Assembly (NCBI GenBank): GCA_025352265.1
Contig: JANXTS010000075.1
Span: 1 to 64,000 of the forward strand
Reading direction: 5' to 3'
Origin: Variovorax sp.
Lineage (GTDB): Bacteria > Pseudomonadota > Gammaproteobacteria > Burkholderiales > Burkholderiaceae_C
Length of the DNA: 64,000 nucleotides
The position numbers and the translations under genes were made by a program. The notes under the pieces are model-generated. The model was given only the letters and a program-made list of their open reading frames with translations. It did not search any database and was not told the origin of the DNA. This document shows positions 43,915 to 53,189 of the stretch, one piece after another (the stretch's first letter is position 1; each line of letters opens with the position of its first letter).

Positions 43915-44580
43915 ATGACCTCCTCGATGACCTCCTTGATGACCTCCCCTCACTTCACTGTCGAGCATCCTTCGGGCTACGAAGAACTCGTGCGCCTCGC
44001 TGCCGTGCAGCCTTTGAACCTAAGCTGCGATCATTTCTACTTTTTGCGCCATGGCCAGACCGGCCGCAACGCGCTGCGCATTTTTCAGGCAGTCGATGAG
44101 CCCCTGAGCGAACTCGGGTTGCAGCAAGCGGCGCGCGCGGCCGCGGTGCTGGCGGGCGAGCCGATCCGCACGCTGGTGGCGAGCGACGCGCATCGCGCGT
44201 TGACTACCGCGAAGACCGTGGGCACCACGCTCGATCTCGTGCCGCTCGAACGTGAAGACCTGCGCGAGCGCCACTTCGGCGACTTGATCGGCACCTCGTC
44301 GGCCAACATCGACTGGGCTTGCGCACCAGAGAACGGTGAAACGCTGGCGGGCTTCGTCGAGCGCAAGCGCGGCGCCCTGGCCGCGGCCCTGGCCGAGCCG
44401 GCGCCCGTGCTGGTGGTGGCGCATGGGGGCACGTTGTACGTGCTGGCGGCGCTGCTCGGCGTCGCCATCGGCCCGGACGTGCTCGGCAACGCGCAGCCAT
44501 TGAAGTTCGAGCGAACGGGCGCCCAATGGACGGCTCGGGCGCTGGCGCAAAACGTCGACGGCGGCGCCGCCATCGCCTAG
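43915..44580 (+). CDS. Histidine phosphatase superfamily protein
   Basis: A 221-residue phosphoglycerate-mutase-like phosphatase. The catalytic RHG is in FYFLRHGQTGRNALRIFQ near residue 44-46, the second histidine in VVAHGGTLYVLA near 162, and an acidic ERHFGDL lies between. Three in-frame ATG codons 12 bases apart (43915, 43927, 43939) encode MTSSMTSLMTS, so the start is ambiguous. A three-codon frame (ATG ATG GAC TGA) ends on the first of them as TGATG. It is followed 27 bases later by cbpA. Substrate unknown. Confidence 0.8.
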   Translation: MTSSMTSLMTSPHFTVEHPSGYEELVRLAAVQPLNLSCDHFYFLRHGQTGRNALRIFQAVDEPLSELGLQQAARAAAVLAGEPIRTLVASDAHRALTTAKTVGTTLDLVPLEREDLRERHFGDLIGTSSANIDWACAPENGETLAGFVERKRGALAAALAEPAPVLVVAHGGTLYVLAALLGVAIGPDVLGNAQPLKFERTGAQWTARALAQNVDGGAAIA

Positions 44581-44607
44581 AGCCTCAGCGGCACACCAGA
44601 GCACTCA

Positions 44608-45594
44608 ATGGAATTCAAGGACTACTACAAGGCACTTGGTCTCGCGCCCACCGCGTCGGACGACGAGGTGCGCAAGGCCTATCGCAAGCTGGCGCGCAAG
44701 TACCACCCCGATGTCAGCAAGGAGACCGACGCCGAGGCGAAGATGCGCGACATCAACGAGGCCAACGACGTGCTGCGCGACAAGGAAAAGCGCGCTGCCT
44801 ACGATGCGCTGGCGGCACGTGTAGCGCGCGGTGAAGGCGCCAGCGGCAGCACAGGTTCAGGAGGCGATTTCCGGCCGCCGCCAGGCTGGGACGAAGGCTT
44901 CGAGTTCCATCGCGGGCCGCACCAAGGTCCGGCCGACCATGCCGATTTCAGCGAGTTCTTCTCTTCCATGTTCGGTGCCACAGAACGCCGCGGTGCCGAG
45001 CGCCGCAATCACCGCGCAAAAGGCGAAGACCATCATGCTGCGATCGAGATTTCGCTCGAAGACGCCATCAACGGCGCAGAGCGCGAGATCACTCTGCGCG
45101 CGCTCGACACCGATGCGCAGGGTCAGCCTGCTTTCGTCAATCGAACGCTGAGCGTGAAGATTCCGGCGGGCGTTCATCCCGGCCAGTTCATCCGCCTGAC
45201 AGGTCATGGCATGCCTGGCCAGGGCGGCGAGCCGGCTGGCGACTTGTACCTCGAAGTGCGCATCGCGCCGCACAAGCTCTACCGGATCGAAGAACGCGAT
45301 CTGTACATGACGCTGCCGGTGACGCCGACCGAGGCGGCGTTGGGTGCGCAGGTGAAAGTGCCGACACCCGGTGGCGGCGTTGTGGAAGTGACAGTGCCGC
45401 GCAACGCCCGCAACGGCCTCAAGCTGAGGCTCAAGGAGCGCGGCCTGCCGGGCAAGCCGCGCGGAAATCTCTATTTGCTCCTCGAGATCGCCCTGCCGCC
45501 GGCCGACACCGACGCGGCACGACAGGCCTACGAGCAACTCGCAAAGGCGGCACCCTTCGATCCACGCCGTCACCTCGGCATTTCGGGAGACTGA
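44608..45594 (+). CDS. cbpA: Curved DNA-binding protein / DnaJ-family co-chaperone CbpA
   Basis: A 328-residue type II J-domain protein. The J domain spans residues 1-68 (FKDYYKALGL, the HPD motif in KYHPDVSKE). A Gly/Ser-rich linker follows, and two DnaJ C-terminal beta domains (IEISLEDAINGAEREITLRA; GDLYLEVRIAPHKLYRIEER). There is no zinc-finger, which separates it from DnaJ. It stimulates DnaK and binds DNA in E. coli. The next gene starts 2 bases after the stop and encodes its modulator CbpM. Confidence 0.92.
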   Translation: MEFKDYYKALGLAPTASDDEVRKAYRKLARKYHPDVSKETDAEAKMRDINEANDVLRDKEKRAAYDALAARVARGEGASGSTGSGGDFRPPPGWDEGFEFHRGPHQGPADHADFSEFFSSMFGATERRGAERRNHRAKGEDHHAAIEISLEDAINGAEREITLRALDTDAQGQPAFVNRTLSVKIPAGVHPGQFIRLTGHGMPGQGGEPAGDLYLEVRIAPHKLYRIEERDLYMTLPVTPTEAALGAQVKVPTPGGGVVEVTVPRNARNGLKLRLKERGLPGKPRGNLYLLLEIALPPADTDAARQAYEQLAKAAPFDPRRHLGISGD

Positions 45595-45596
45595 GC

Positions 45597-45935
45597 ATGG
45601 CCAGCTACACCATCACCACCCAAACCGTTACGACGTCGTCCACCGCGATCGGCGGCGCAAGGCCACTGGCGGCGAGCGAACTCGCACATGCGGTGGGCGC
45701 CGAAATCGACTGGGTTGTTCAACTGGTCGAAGTCGGCATCGTCGAAGTCGAGGCGCCTGTTCCAGCCCGAACGGACGACTGGCGCTTTCACAGCGCAGCG
45801 CTGCAGCACGCACTCGAAGCGCGGCGGCTCGAGCGCGACTTCGGCGTCGGGCTCGATGCCGCGGCGTTGATTCTCGACCTGCGGCACGAGGTGCGCCGAC
45901 TCAAGGCGGTGCTCCACGCGCAGGGCCGGTCTTGA
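45597..45935 (+). CDS. cbpM: Chaperone modulator CbpM
   Basis: A 112-residue MerR-like helical protein that in E. coli inhibits CbpA by binding its J domain. It has the pattern ASELAHAVGAEIDWVVQLVE, then VGIVEVE, and the C-terminal helix DAAALILDLRHEVRRLKAVL. It lies directly after cbpA and its stop overlaps the tag start (TTGA at 45932-45935). Confidence 0.88.
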   Translation: MASYTITTQTVTTSSTAIGGARPLAASELAHAVGAEIDWVVQLVEVGIVEVEAPVPARTDDWRFHSAALQHALEARRLERDFGVGLDAAALILDLRHEVRRLKAVLHAQGRS

Positions 45936-46519
45936 GCGCTGGGAACGCCGACGCCGCGAAGGCGTACGTGACACACCGCTGTGCCTGGGCCGGGACCGAC
46001 CCGCTGCTGCAGTCGTATCACGACGTCGAATGGGGAGTGCCCGAGCACGACAGTCGCGCGCTGTGGGAGAAGTTGATGCTCGACGGCTTCCAGGCGGGCC
46101 TCTCTTGGCTGACCATCCTTCGCAAGCGCGATGCCTTCCGCAAGGCGTTCGAGAATTTCGATCCGGAGAAGGTCGAGCGTTTCGACGACGCCGACGTGGA
46201 GCGGCTGATGCAGGACGCAGCCATCGTGCGCTCGCGGGCCAAGATTCTGGCGACCATCGGCGGCGCCAGGGCCTATCTGGCGATGCAGGCAACAGGCGAA
46301 GACTTTTCGGAGTTCGTCTGGGGCATGGCCGGCGGCAAACCGATTCGCAGCACCGGACTGGAACGGCCGGTGAAGAGCGAACTCTCGGAACAGATGTCGA
46401 TCGAGCTTAAGAAGCGCGGCTTCAAGTTCGTCGGGCCAGTCATCGTCTATGCGTGGCTGCAGGCGACCGGCGTGGTCAACGACCATTCGGTCGATTGCTT
46501 TCGGCGTCACTCGGCCTGA
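45932..46519 (+). CDS. tag: DNA-3-methyladenine glycosylase I
   Basis: A 195-residue Tag enzyme, which removes 3-methyladenine from alkylated DNA. It contains HRCAWAGTDPLLQSYHDVEW, GFQAGLSWLTILRKR, QDAAIVRSRAKI, LKKRGFKFVGPVIVYAWLQA and GVVNDHSVDCF. The zinc ligands expected from E. coli Tag (Cys, His, His, Cys) are present: Cys17, His30 and the His and Cys of NDHSVDC. The TTG start at 45932 overlaps the cbpM stop. A strong terminator follows. Confidence 0.93.
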   Translation: MSAGNADAAKAYVTHRCAWAGTDPLLQSYHDVEWGVPEHDSRALWEKLMLDGFQAGLSWLTILRKRDAFRKAFENFDPEKVERFDDADVERLMQDAAIVRSRAKILATIGGARAYLAMQATGEDFSEFVWGMAGGKPIRSTGLERPVKSELSEQMSIELKKRGFKFVGPVIVYAWLQATGVVNDHSVDCFRRHSA

Positions 46520-46530
46520 CTCGGCGTAGC

Positions 46531-46572
46531 GCAAAAAAATAGCGGCCCCGTAAGGCCGCTATTTCAGTTTTT
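46531..46572. terminator. Bidirectional intrinsic terminator between tag and the convergent gene
   Basis: AATAGCGGCC (46538-46547) and GGCCGCTATT (46554-46563) form a perfect 10-bp stem with the loop CCGTAA. It is preceded by a run of A and followed by TTTCAGTTTTT, so it can end transcription from both sides. Confidence 0.88.
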
Positions 46573-46603
46573 GCTCAAAGGCGCCGGGCAGCGCCTCGGC
46601 CGA

Positions 46604-46957
46604 TTACAGGCCGGCTTGGCGCGTGTTCGTGCGCTGGATCTTGTACTGCGTAGGCACAACGCTGTTCACGAAGGCTTTGCGATCCAGGTTCTGGTTGGCC
46701 GCTTGAGCGGTTTCAACGGCTTCGGCACGAACGACAGCACGGTCGATCGAGCGGCCCGACAGCTGGGTCACGCCTTCACCGGCTGCGTCGCCGTAGATGT
46801 TGCCGCTGCGAGCAGCGACGACGGCCTGGCCGTTGACGGCTTCGCGGCTTTGCTGCGAGTTCACGCTGGCGACGCCTTCGTACGTTTCAGCGTGAGCAGC
46901 GCCCGAAGCGGCGATCACGGCGAGGGCAATGGCGGAGAGGAGTTTTGATACAGTCAT
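46604..46957 (-). CDS. Small exported protein of unknown function
   Basis: A 117-residue protein. ATG 46957 has AAGGAAA eight bases upstream. The N-terminus MTVSKLLSAIALAVIAASGA ending AHA|ETYEG is a clear Sec signal peptide with cleavage near residue 23. The mature part is hydrophilic, rich in Ala, Gln and Val (SREAVNGQAVVAARSGNIYG, SIDRAVVRAEAVETAQAANQ), and ends with TRQAGL. It resembles small Ala-rich periplasmic proteins common in Comamonadaceae. Function unknown. The 230 bases upstream contain no other gene. Confidence 0.7.
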   Translation of the reverse strand: MTVSKLLSAIALAVIAASGAAHAETYEGVASVNSQQSREAVNGQAVVAARSGNIYGDAAGEGVTQLSGRSIDRAVVRAEAVETAQAANQNLDRKAFVNSVVPTQYKIQRTNTRQAGL

Positions 46958-47191
46958 TTCAGTTTCCTTCAAATACGTTTTTGGATGATTTCGAACCGGT
47001 CTTGAATGAGTACCCGCCTTGCTCATGGCGGCCTCCTCGCTCGGGGCCCTGTTCACCCAGACCGGTTGATGTGCCGATCTGTTGGTATGGATTTTGAACC
47101 GAATGACTAAGTAGAAACCCTCAATAAAAGAACCTCGGTGTTCGCGTTTTGGAAACAATAGGCGCATAAATCAGTAGGGTTAAACGCGCCG

Positions 47192-47698
47192 TTGACATTC
47201 CACCAGGAACCCGTGCGCTGCCATACAGAGCAGGTCCAAGGCAGCGACTTCGAGCACAAAGTCACGATGGGCATGCGCAACAACCGCTACGACGCGCAAG
47301 TGCCCCAAGTGGTGGCGGCGCTGCGGCTCAAGGGTCGCGCATACGCAACCGAAGTGCAGATCTTGCAAGCCCACACCGATCGCGAGATCAAGTTCATACG
47401 GCCTGGCCCAGAAACCATCGTCGACACCGTGGCAGACCGGTTCTACGACGATCGCGTGAAGATGGCGATGATCTTTGTGAGGCTGCTCGAAGGCAAGGTC
47501 GTGATGGTCGGCGTGATCAATGTCGCGAGCGACACCGTCGAAACGCGGGAGCACGTGGCCGACACCATAGGACTTGCATTGCAGTACATGCCGAAAAAAA
47601 GACTGCTGCCCTGCACGAATTGCGGGCTGGCGCCGATGGACCGGGCCATTGCATTACGGTCAATTCGCCTTGGTCTGAAGCAGTTTGATGACGCTTGA
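47192..47698 (+). pseudogene. Remnant of MetE-like (cobalamin-independent) methionine synthase
   Basis: A 168-codon frame matches the short methionine-synthase family. GSDFEHKVTMGMRNNRYDAQ and VPQVVAALRL fit the N-terminal half, PGPETIVDTVADRFYDDRVK the middle, and VGVINVASDTVETREHVADT plus LLPCTNCGLAPMDRAIAL the C-terminal end with one Cys pair of the zinc site. Between MAMIFVRLL and EGKVVMVGV about 100 residues expected from the family (the IIQFDEPAF, CYGYG and SLECHNSH regions) are missing in frame, the first 50 or so are absent, and the end runs into the convergent mmsB gene. It cannot be a working enzyme. Confidence 0.75.
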
Positions 47699-48559
47699 AA
47701 AGTCCTGCGCACCGTGGCCGGCAAGGCTGTGCGCCGCATACAGACTGCGCGCCAATCCGCCGAGCGGCGTGGATGCACGAACTGCCGCCGCGTTCTCTTG
47801 CGAAAGACCCAGGTCTTTCAACATCAGGTCGGTGCCGAAGCCGCCCGCATAGTTCTTCGATGCGGGCGACGTCTCCATGACGCCAGGCATCGGGTTGTAC
47901 TTTTCGAGTGCCCAGTTGCCGCCCGAACTGCGCCGCATGATTTCCGACAGCACCTTGGGATCGAGCCCGTTCGCAACACCGAGTGCAAGCGCCTCGGAGG
48001 TGCCGATCATCAGGATGCCGAGCAGCATGTTGTTGCATATCTTGGCAGTCTGTCCGGCACCGGCGGCACCTGCATGGAAGATGTTGGCGCCCATCTTTTC
48101 AAGAACCGGGCGTGCGCGCTCGAGGTCGGCTTCTTCGCCTCCGACCATGAAGGTCAACGTGCCCGCGATGGCGCCGCCCGTGCCGCCCGACACCGGCGCG
48201 TCGATGACAGCGATCCCGCGTTTCGCAGCCGCTTCAGCGACCTTGCGCGAAGTGGCGGCGGCGATGGTGCTGCTGTCGATGACCAGCGTGCCTGCGGGTA
48301 TCTTTTCAAGCAGCCCCGCCTGCTCGCCGCTGCCGAAGTAGAGACCATCGACATGCGCGCTGGCAGGCAACATGCTGATGACGACTTCGGCGCCGTCGAC
48401 AGTCGCTGCTGCGGAATTTGCGATCGGCAGGCCTTCAGCGGCGAACTTCCGGCAAGCGTCGGCCGAAAGATCGAATGCGCTGAGCGTGTGGCCGGCCTTG
48501 TGCAGGTTCAAGGCCATCGGGCCGCCCATGTTGCCGAGGCCGATGAATGCGATTTTCAT
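47660..48559 (-). CDS. mmsB: 3-hydroxyisobutyrate dehydrogenase
   Basis: NAD-dependent dehydrogenase of 299 residues in valine catabolism (3-hydroxyisobutyrate to methylmalonate semialdehyde). The N-terminal Rossmann motif is FIGLGNMGGPMALNL. The substrate motif is IDAPVSGGTGGAIAGTLTFM near 118-137, and the catalytic Lys is in GQTAKICNNM near residue 171. ATG 48559 has GGAGAC upstream. It is the last gene of the mmsA-to-mmsB unit, 40 bases after the hydrolase gene. Confidence 0.93.
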   Translation of the reverse strand: MKIAFIGLGNMGGPMALNLHKAGHTLSAFDLSADACRKFAAEGLPIANSAAATVDGAEVVISMLPASAHVDGLYFGSGEQAGLLEKIPAGTLVIDSSTIAAATSRKVAEAAAKRGIAVIDAPVSGGTGGAIAGTLTFMVGGEEADLERARPVLEKMGANIFHAGAAGAGQTAKICNNMLLGILMIGTSEALALGVANGLDPKVLSEIMRRSSGGNWALEKYNPMPGVMETSPASKNYAGGFGTDLMLKDLGLSQENAAAVRASTPLGGLARSLYAAHSLAGHGAQDFSSVIKLLQTKAN

Positions 48560-48599
48560 GATGCTTGTCTCCGTGATTTCGTTAGATGTGCAGTGCGGT

Positions 48600-49736
48600 T
48601 CAGCTCAGGTCGACGAGTTCAGGTGCCATGTCGCCACGCGATCGAAGATGGTTTTCGACGAACGCAGGCGTTATGTCTTCGAGCGTTGCCGGGTTCCACT
48701 TCGGGTTGCGGTCCTTATCGATCAGCAACGCACGAATGCCTTCTGCGAAATCCTTGTGAGCGCAAAAACCCAACGACGCCCGGTATTCGAGGCGAAACAC
48801 TTCCGCCAGCGACATGCGGTGCACGCGCTGCCAGAGCGCGAAGCTGAGCGCAGCCGAACTCGGCGCGCCTTTGGCAAAGGTCTTCGATGCCGTCAGCAAC
48901 CATGAGTCATCGCTTTGCAACGTACGCAGGCGCGCCGCGATTTCATGCAGGTCGTCGCCAAACATCAGCGTGTTGATCACGTCGAAATGCTCACGCACTT
49001 TGGAGTGCGGTGCGGCCGGGGTGCCTTCCGTGTCCGCCGCGTCGGCCAAGATGTTCGACAGCGTCGCGCGGTCAACCTGCGCGTTTCCCGTCCAGCTGCC
49101 AGAGGCGATCGCGTCGAGCACGCGTTCCTTGCGCTCGTGCGGAATCAGCACATCGGCAAGCCCACAAAAAATCGCGTCGGACGCGTTCAAGTTGGCCGCC
49201 GTCAAGGCAAGGAACAACCCCACACGCCCCGGCATGCGGCGCAGGAACCAGCTGCCGCCCACATCGGGGTACAGGCCGATGTTGACCTCGGGCATGGCGA
49301 GTCGGCTGTGTTCGGTCACTACGCGGTGCGACGCGCCGGCCATGAGGCCGATGCCGCCGCCCATCACGATGCCCTGGCCCCAGCAAAGGAACGGCTTCGG
49401 AAAGGTGTGGATCAGGTAGTCGAGTTCATATTCTTCACCGAAGAAGCGCTCGGCGTATTCGTTGCGCTCGGGGCCGCATTCGAGCAGCGTCTGGTACAGC
49501 TGACGCAGGTCGCCGCCGGCGCAGAAAGCCTTCTCGCCCGCAGCATCCATGAAGACGCCGACGATGCCCGGGTCGGCCGCCCATTGGCGCAACTGCGGCG
49601 TGAGCAGGCGGACCATGTCAACCGACAGCGCGTTGAGCGATGCCGGCGCGTTGAGCGTGGCAATGCCGAATCGCTGACCAGTGACAGAAGGGATTTCGGC
49701 GTAAATAACAGCAGGCGTTTGCATAGGTTCAAGCAT
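48600..49736 (-). CDS. 3-hydroxyisobutyryl-CoA hydrolase (enoyl-CoA hydratase/isomerase family)
   Basis: A 378-residue crotonase-fold protein of the HIBYL-CoA hydrolase type, which frees 3-hydroxyisobutyrate for MmsB. Motifs: LNALSVDMVRLL, the oxyanion segment KAFCAGGDLRQLY near residue 70, GIVMGGGIGLMAGASHRVVT, MPEVNIGLYPDVGGSWFL and a C-terminal SLAEVFRLEYR. Length and the VNIGLYPDVG motif separate it from plain hydratases. ATG 49736 is used; ATG 49724 (MQTPAVIY) is an alternative. Context in the valine operon supports the assignment. Confidence 0.88.
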   Translation of the reverse strand: MLEPMQTPAVIYAEIPSVTGQRFGIATLNAPASLNALSVDMVRLLTPQLRQWAADPGIVGVFMDAAGEKAFCAGGDLRQLYQTLLECGPERNEYAERFFGEEYELDYLIHTFPKPFLCWGQGIVMGGGIGLMAGASHRVVTEHSRLAMPEVNIGLYPDVGGSWFLRRMPGRVGLFLALTAANLNASDAIFCGLADVLIPHERKERVLDAIASGSWTGNAQVDRATLSNILADAADTEGTPAAPHSKVREHFDVINTLMFGDDLHEIAARLRTLQSDDSWLLTASKTFAKGAPSSAALSFALWQRVHRMSLAEVFRLEYRASLGFCAHKDFAEGIRALLIDKDRNPKWNPATLEDITPAFVENHLRSRGDMAPELVDLS

Positions 49737-49797
49737 CAATGACGTAAAAAATGGAGATGAAACTCGATGTGGCTGACTCGACTGTCAGCGCCTTTCA

Positions 49798-50502
49798 TCA
49801 GAGTCTTGGCTCTTTGGTGGGAGAGTCAAGCACCACAGCTTGGCCCGTGCATCGATCGAACTTCCATTGACCGGGTTTGAACCGTGCGCCAGGCCCGTCA
49901 GGCGCTTCTTTGCCGAACTCTGCGACGATGTCGTAGTCGATAGGCGGCACAGAGAACAACGCCATCTGGCCTTTTTTGCATTCAGTCCCACGTACCCTTT
50001 GATCGTGCGCCAGTTCAACGGTGGCTTGAGCTCCCCCGCTGAAGTCCAGCGACACAGCGACTACCCCTGCGATATCGAGCGGCTTTGAAAAATGCGCTTG
50101 CTCCAATCCAGTCAGTTTCAAGGCGCGCACAGGCTCACCATTGTCGAATGGGTCGTAGCGTTTGATCCACGTGCCTGACGGAAAGAGCAACTCGCCGTGC
50201 TGAACGTCTTGCAGCAGTACGAACTCGGCACGGGCGGCTCTGTTGGCACTTTCACTGGCTATCGCAGCATCCAGGTTTCGCCCTCCCTGAACAAGCAAAA
50301 GCACCCAGCCGTCACAGAGAACGAGCAGTGTGAAACCCGCGTACCAGCGACGATGCATCGGCACAGGCCACCATGTGCCACGGCCCACCCAGCGGGAATG
50401 CAAGGACACCGGTATGCACACGACAGTCGCCACCACAGCGATCGCGGGCACCACGAACATCAAGAGCAAAAAAAACCACGAAGGAGTGGGTGCAAAGGCC
50501 AT
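49798..50502 (-). CDS. Orphan membrane-anchored protein in the valine operon
   Basis: A 234-residue protein of no recognised family. It has two N-terminal hydrophobic helices (WFFLLLMFVVPAIAVVATVV; GFTLLVLCDGWVLLLVQGG) and a C-terminal soluble domain of about 150 residues with strands VVAVSLDFSGGAQATVELAH and a RFKPGQWKFDRCTG end. ATG 50502 shares a base with the stop of the acyl-CoA dehydrogenase gene (TGATG), implying translational coupling. A 61-base gap separates it from the hydrolase gene. No function in valine breakdown is known for such a protein. Confidence 0.65.
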   Translation of the reverse strand: MAFAPTPSWFFLLLMFVVPAIAVVATVVCIPVSLHSRWVGRGTWWPVPMHRRWYAGFTLLVLCDGWVLLLVQGGRNLDAAIASESANRAARAEFVLLQDVQHGELLFPSGTWIKRYDPFDNGEPVRALKLTGLEQAHFSKPLDIAGVVAVSLDFSGGAQATVELAHDQRVRGTECKKGQMALFSVPPIDYDIVAEFGKEAPDGPGARFKPGQWKFDRCTGQAVVLDSPTKEPRL

Positions 50503-51656
50503 CAACGAATGTCCGCGTCGCCTTCGAGCAGCTTGCGGGCGACGATGACCCGCATGATTTCGTTGGTGCCTTCGAGGATCTGATGCACGCGCGTGTCACG
50601 CACCAGCCGCTCCAGCGGGAACTCGGCGAGGTAGCCGTAGCCACCGTGCAGTTGCAGCGCATCGTTGCAAATGGTGAAACCGGCGTCGGTAGCAAAGCGC
50701 TTCGCCATCGCGCAATAGGTGCTGGCATCGGGGTGCGCTGCATCGAGCTTGCTCGCCGCCATGCGCACCATCTGGCGCGCCGCGACGAGCTCGGTCGCCA
50801 TGTCGGCCAGCTTGAATTGCAGCGCCTGGAAACTGGCCAGCGGCTTGCCGAACTGTTGGCGGTCGTGCAGGTAGCGGCGCGCCGCGTCGAGCGCACCTTG
50901 CGCGGCCCCGACCGAACAGGTCGCAATGTTGATGCGCCCACCGTCGAGCCCCTTCATCGCGATGCGAAAGCCCTCGCCTTCGCTGCCGAGCAGGTGGTCG
51001 ACAGGCACACGCACATTGTCGAAACTGATCGCGCGCGTGGGCTGGCTGTTCCAGCCCATCTTGTGTTCCTTCTTGCCGTAGCTGATGCCCGGCGCATCGG
51101 CCGGCAGCGCGAAAGCCGAGATGCCGCCCGCGCCACCGCCACCTGTGCGCGCCATTAGCACCAGCACGTCGGTCGCGCCCGCACCCGAAATAAACGCCTT
51201 GCCGCCGTTGATGACGTACTCGCCGCCTTGCAACTCGGCGCGCGTCTTCAGCGAGCCCGCGTCCGACCCGGCGCCCGGCTCGGTGAGGCAGTACGACGCC
51301 AGCTTGCGGCCGCTCGTGAGGTCTGCACCCCAGCGCTCGCGGACCGCAGGGCCGCCCCACGTGCCGAGCATCCAGGTCGCCATGTTGTGGATGGTGATGA
51401 AGGCGGTTGTCGACGGATCGATGGCCGCCATCTCTTCAAACACCAGCGTGGCGTCGAGACGCGGCAGCCCTAGCCCGTCGATGCTTTCAGGCGCATAGAG
51501 CCCGCAGAAGCCGAGTTCGCCGGCCTTGGTGATCGCTTCTTTTGGGAAGATCGCCTCGGCGTCCCACCGGGCCGCGTGTGGGGCAAATTCGCTCAGCGCA
51601 AAGTCTCGCGCGGTCTGGGCGAAGGCGCGTTGCTCTTCCGATAGTTCGAAGTCCAT
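50502..51656 (-). CDS. Acyl-CoA dehydrogenase, isobutyryl-CoA dehydrogenase-like
   Basis: A 384-residue FAD enzyme of the acyl-CoA dehydrogenase family. It contains LSEEQRAFAQTARDFALSEF, CLTEPGAGSDAGSLKTRAEL, GGKAFISGAGATDVLVLMAR, GGRINIATCSVGAAQGALDA and the C-terminal LEGTNEIMRVIVARKLL, in which the Glu of EGT is the expected base. Position between mmsA and mmsB and similarity to ACAD8 suggest isobutyryl-CoA to methacrylyl-CoA. The other branched-chain specificities cannot be excluded. It starts 9 bases after the mmsA stop. Confidence 0.9.
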   Translation of the reverse strand: MDFELSEEQRAFAQTARDFALSEFAPHAARWDAEAIFPKEAITKAGELGFCGLYAPESIDGLGLPRLDATLVFEEMAAIDPSTTAFITIHNMATWMLGTWGGPAVRERWGADLTSGRKLASYCLTEPGAGSDAGSLKTRAELQGGEYVINGGKAFISGAGATDVLVLMARTGGGGAGGISAFALPADAPGISYGKKEHKMGWNSQPTRAISFDNVRVPVDHLLGSEGEGFRIAMKGLDGGRINIATCSVGAAQGALDAARRYLHDRQQFGKPLASFQALQFKLADMATELVAARQMVRMAASKLDAAHPDASTYCAMAKRFATDAGFTICNDALQLHGGYGYLAEFPLERLVRDTRVHQILEGTNEIMRVIVARKLLEGDADIR

Positions 51657-51665
51657 CCGGTGCAG

Positions 51666-53189
51666 TTACTTCAGGCTGATGGTCGTGTTGACGCCCTGGC
51701 TCACCGTGCTGTCGTCGAACCAGCGCGAGGTGATGGTCTTGGTCTGCGTGTAGAACATGATGACCTGCTTGCCGTAAGGGCCCAGGTCGCCCAGCTTCGA
51801 CGCACGCGATCCGGTGAAGGAAAACATCGGAACCGGCACGGGAATCGGCACGTTGATGCCGACCTGGCCGACGTCGATGTCTTCCTGGAACTTGCGCGCG
51901 GCCGCACCCGACTGGGTGAAGATGGCCGTGCCGTTGCCGTTCGGGTTGGCGTTGATGATCTCAATGGCTTCGTCCAGGCTCGCGGCATTTACCGTGCACA
52001 GTACCGGGCCGAACACTTCCTGCTCGTAGATCACCATGCCGGGCTTCACGTCGGCAAAGACCGTCGGGCCGATGAAATTGCCCTTTTCGTAGCCGGGCAC
52101 CGTCGGGTTACGGCCATCGAGTGCGAGTGTGGCGCCGTCGGCCACGCCGCGCTCGATCAGATAGCTGACGCGGTCATGGGCAGCAGAGGAAATCAACGGG
52201 CCGATATCGACGCCCTTTTCTGTACCGACGCCCATCTTCAGGGAATTGGCCTTGGCGACCAAGTCGGGCACCCACTTCTGCGCGTCACCCACTAACACCG
52301 CAACCGACACCGCCATGCAGCGCTGACCGGCGGCACCGAATCCTGCCCCGGCCAGTGCGTTGAGCGTCTGCTCCTTGTTGGCGTCGGGCATGACGATGGC
52401 GTGGTTCTTCGCGCCCATCATGCATTGCACGCGCTTGCCGGTAGGGATGGCTCGGTTGTAGACGTGCGTGCCGACCTTAGTCGAGCCGACGAACGAGATC
52501 GCCTTGATGTCCTTGTGATCGCAGATAGCGTTGACCACCGCCTCGCCGCCGTGAATGACGTTCAGTACGCCCGGCGGGATGCCGGCTTGCAGCGCCAATT
52601 CGCACAGGCGCATGGTGACCATCGGGTCTTGCTCCGACGGCTTCAGCACGAAGGTGTTGCCGGTGACGATCGCCATCGGGAACATCCACAGCGGGATCAT
52701 CGCGGGGAAGTTGAACGGCGTGATGCCGGCGCAGACACCGATGGGTTGCAGCAGCGTGTACGTGTCGACGCCGTTAGCCACGTTGTTGGCCATTTCGCCG
52801 AGTTGCAGGTTGCCGATCGCCGAGGCGTGCTCGACCACTTCGAGGCCGCGGAACACATCGCCTTCGGCATCCGGCAAGGTCTTGCCCTGCTCGGCCGTGA
52901 GGATGGCAGCGAGCTCGGCTATGTTCTCGCGAATAAGCTGCTGGTACTTCAGGAAGATGCGGGCACGGGCACCGATCGGGGTCTTCCTCCAGGTCTTGAA
53001 TGCGTCCTTGGCGGAGGCGACCGCGGCATCGACTTCAGCCGGCGTCGCGAACGGTACCTTCGCCAGAACTTCTTGCGTGGCCGGGTTCACCACGTCGCGC
53101 CACTCGGTGGTTTTCGATTCGATGAATTTGCCGCCGATAAGCAGCTTGACGGTGGCGACCGTGGTGGCGGGTTTGACTTTGGCGTCCAT
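51666..53189 (-). CDS. mmsA: CoA-acylating methylmalonate-semialdehyde dehydrogenase
   Basis: A 507-residue aldehyde dehydrogenase that converts methylmalonate semialdehyde to propionyl-CoA. ATG 53189 has AGGAGAC eight bases upstream and gives [20 protein letters not shown]. Motifs: [41 protein letters not shown], the catalytic Cys near residue 290 in [14 protein letters not shown], and the C-terminal [20 protein letters not shown] typical of MmsA. It heads the minus-strand valine catabolic unit and is divergent from a LysR regulator. Confidence 0.94.
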   Translation of the reverse strand: MDAKVKPATTVATVKLLIGGKFIESKTTEWRDVVNPATQEVLAKVPFATPAEVDAAVASAKDAFKTWRKTPIGARARIFLKYQQLIRENIAELAAILTAEQGKTLPDAEGDVFRGLEVVEHASAIGNLQLGEMANNVANGVDTYTLLQPIGVCAGITPFNFPAMIPLWMFPMAIVTGNTFVLKPSEQDPMVTMRLCELALQAGIPPGVLNVIHGGEAVVNAICDHKDIKAISFVGSTKVGTHVYNRAIPTGKRVQCMMGAKNHAIVMPDANKEQTLNALAGAGFGAAGQRCMAVSVAVLVGDAQKWVPDLVAKANSLKMGVGTEKGVDIGPLISSAAHDRVSYLIERGVADGATLALDGRNPTVPGYEKGNFIGPTVFADVKPGMVIYEQEVFGPVLCTVNAASLDEAIEIINANPNGNGTAIFTQSGAAARKFQEDIDVGQVGINVPIPVPVPMFSFTGSRASKLGDLGPYGKQVIMFYTQTKTITSRWFDDSTVSQGVNTTISLK

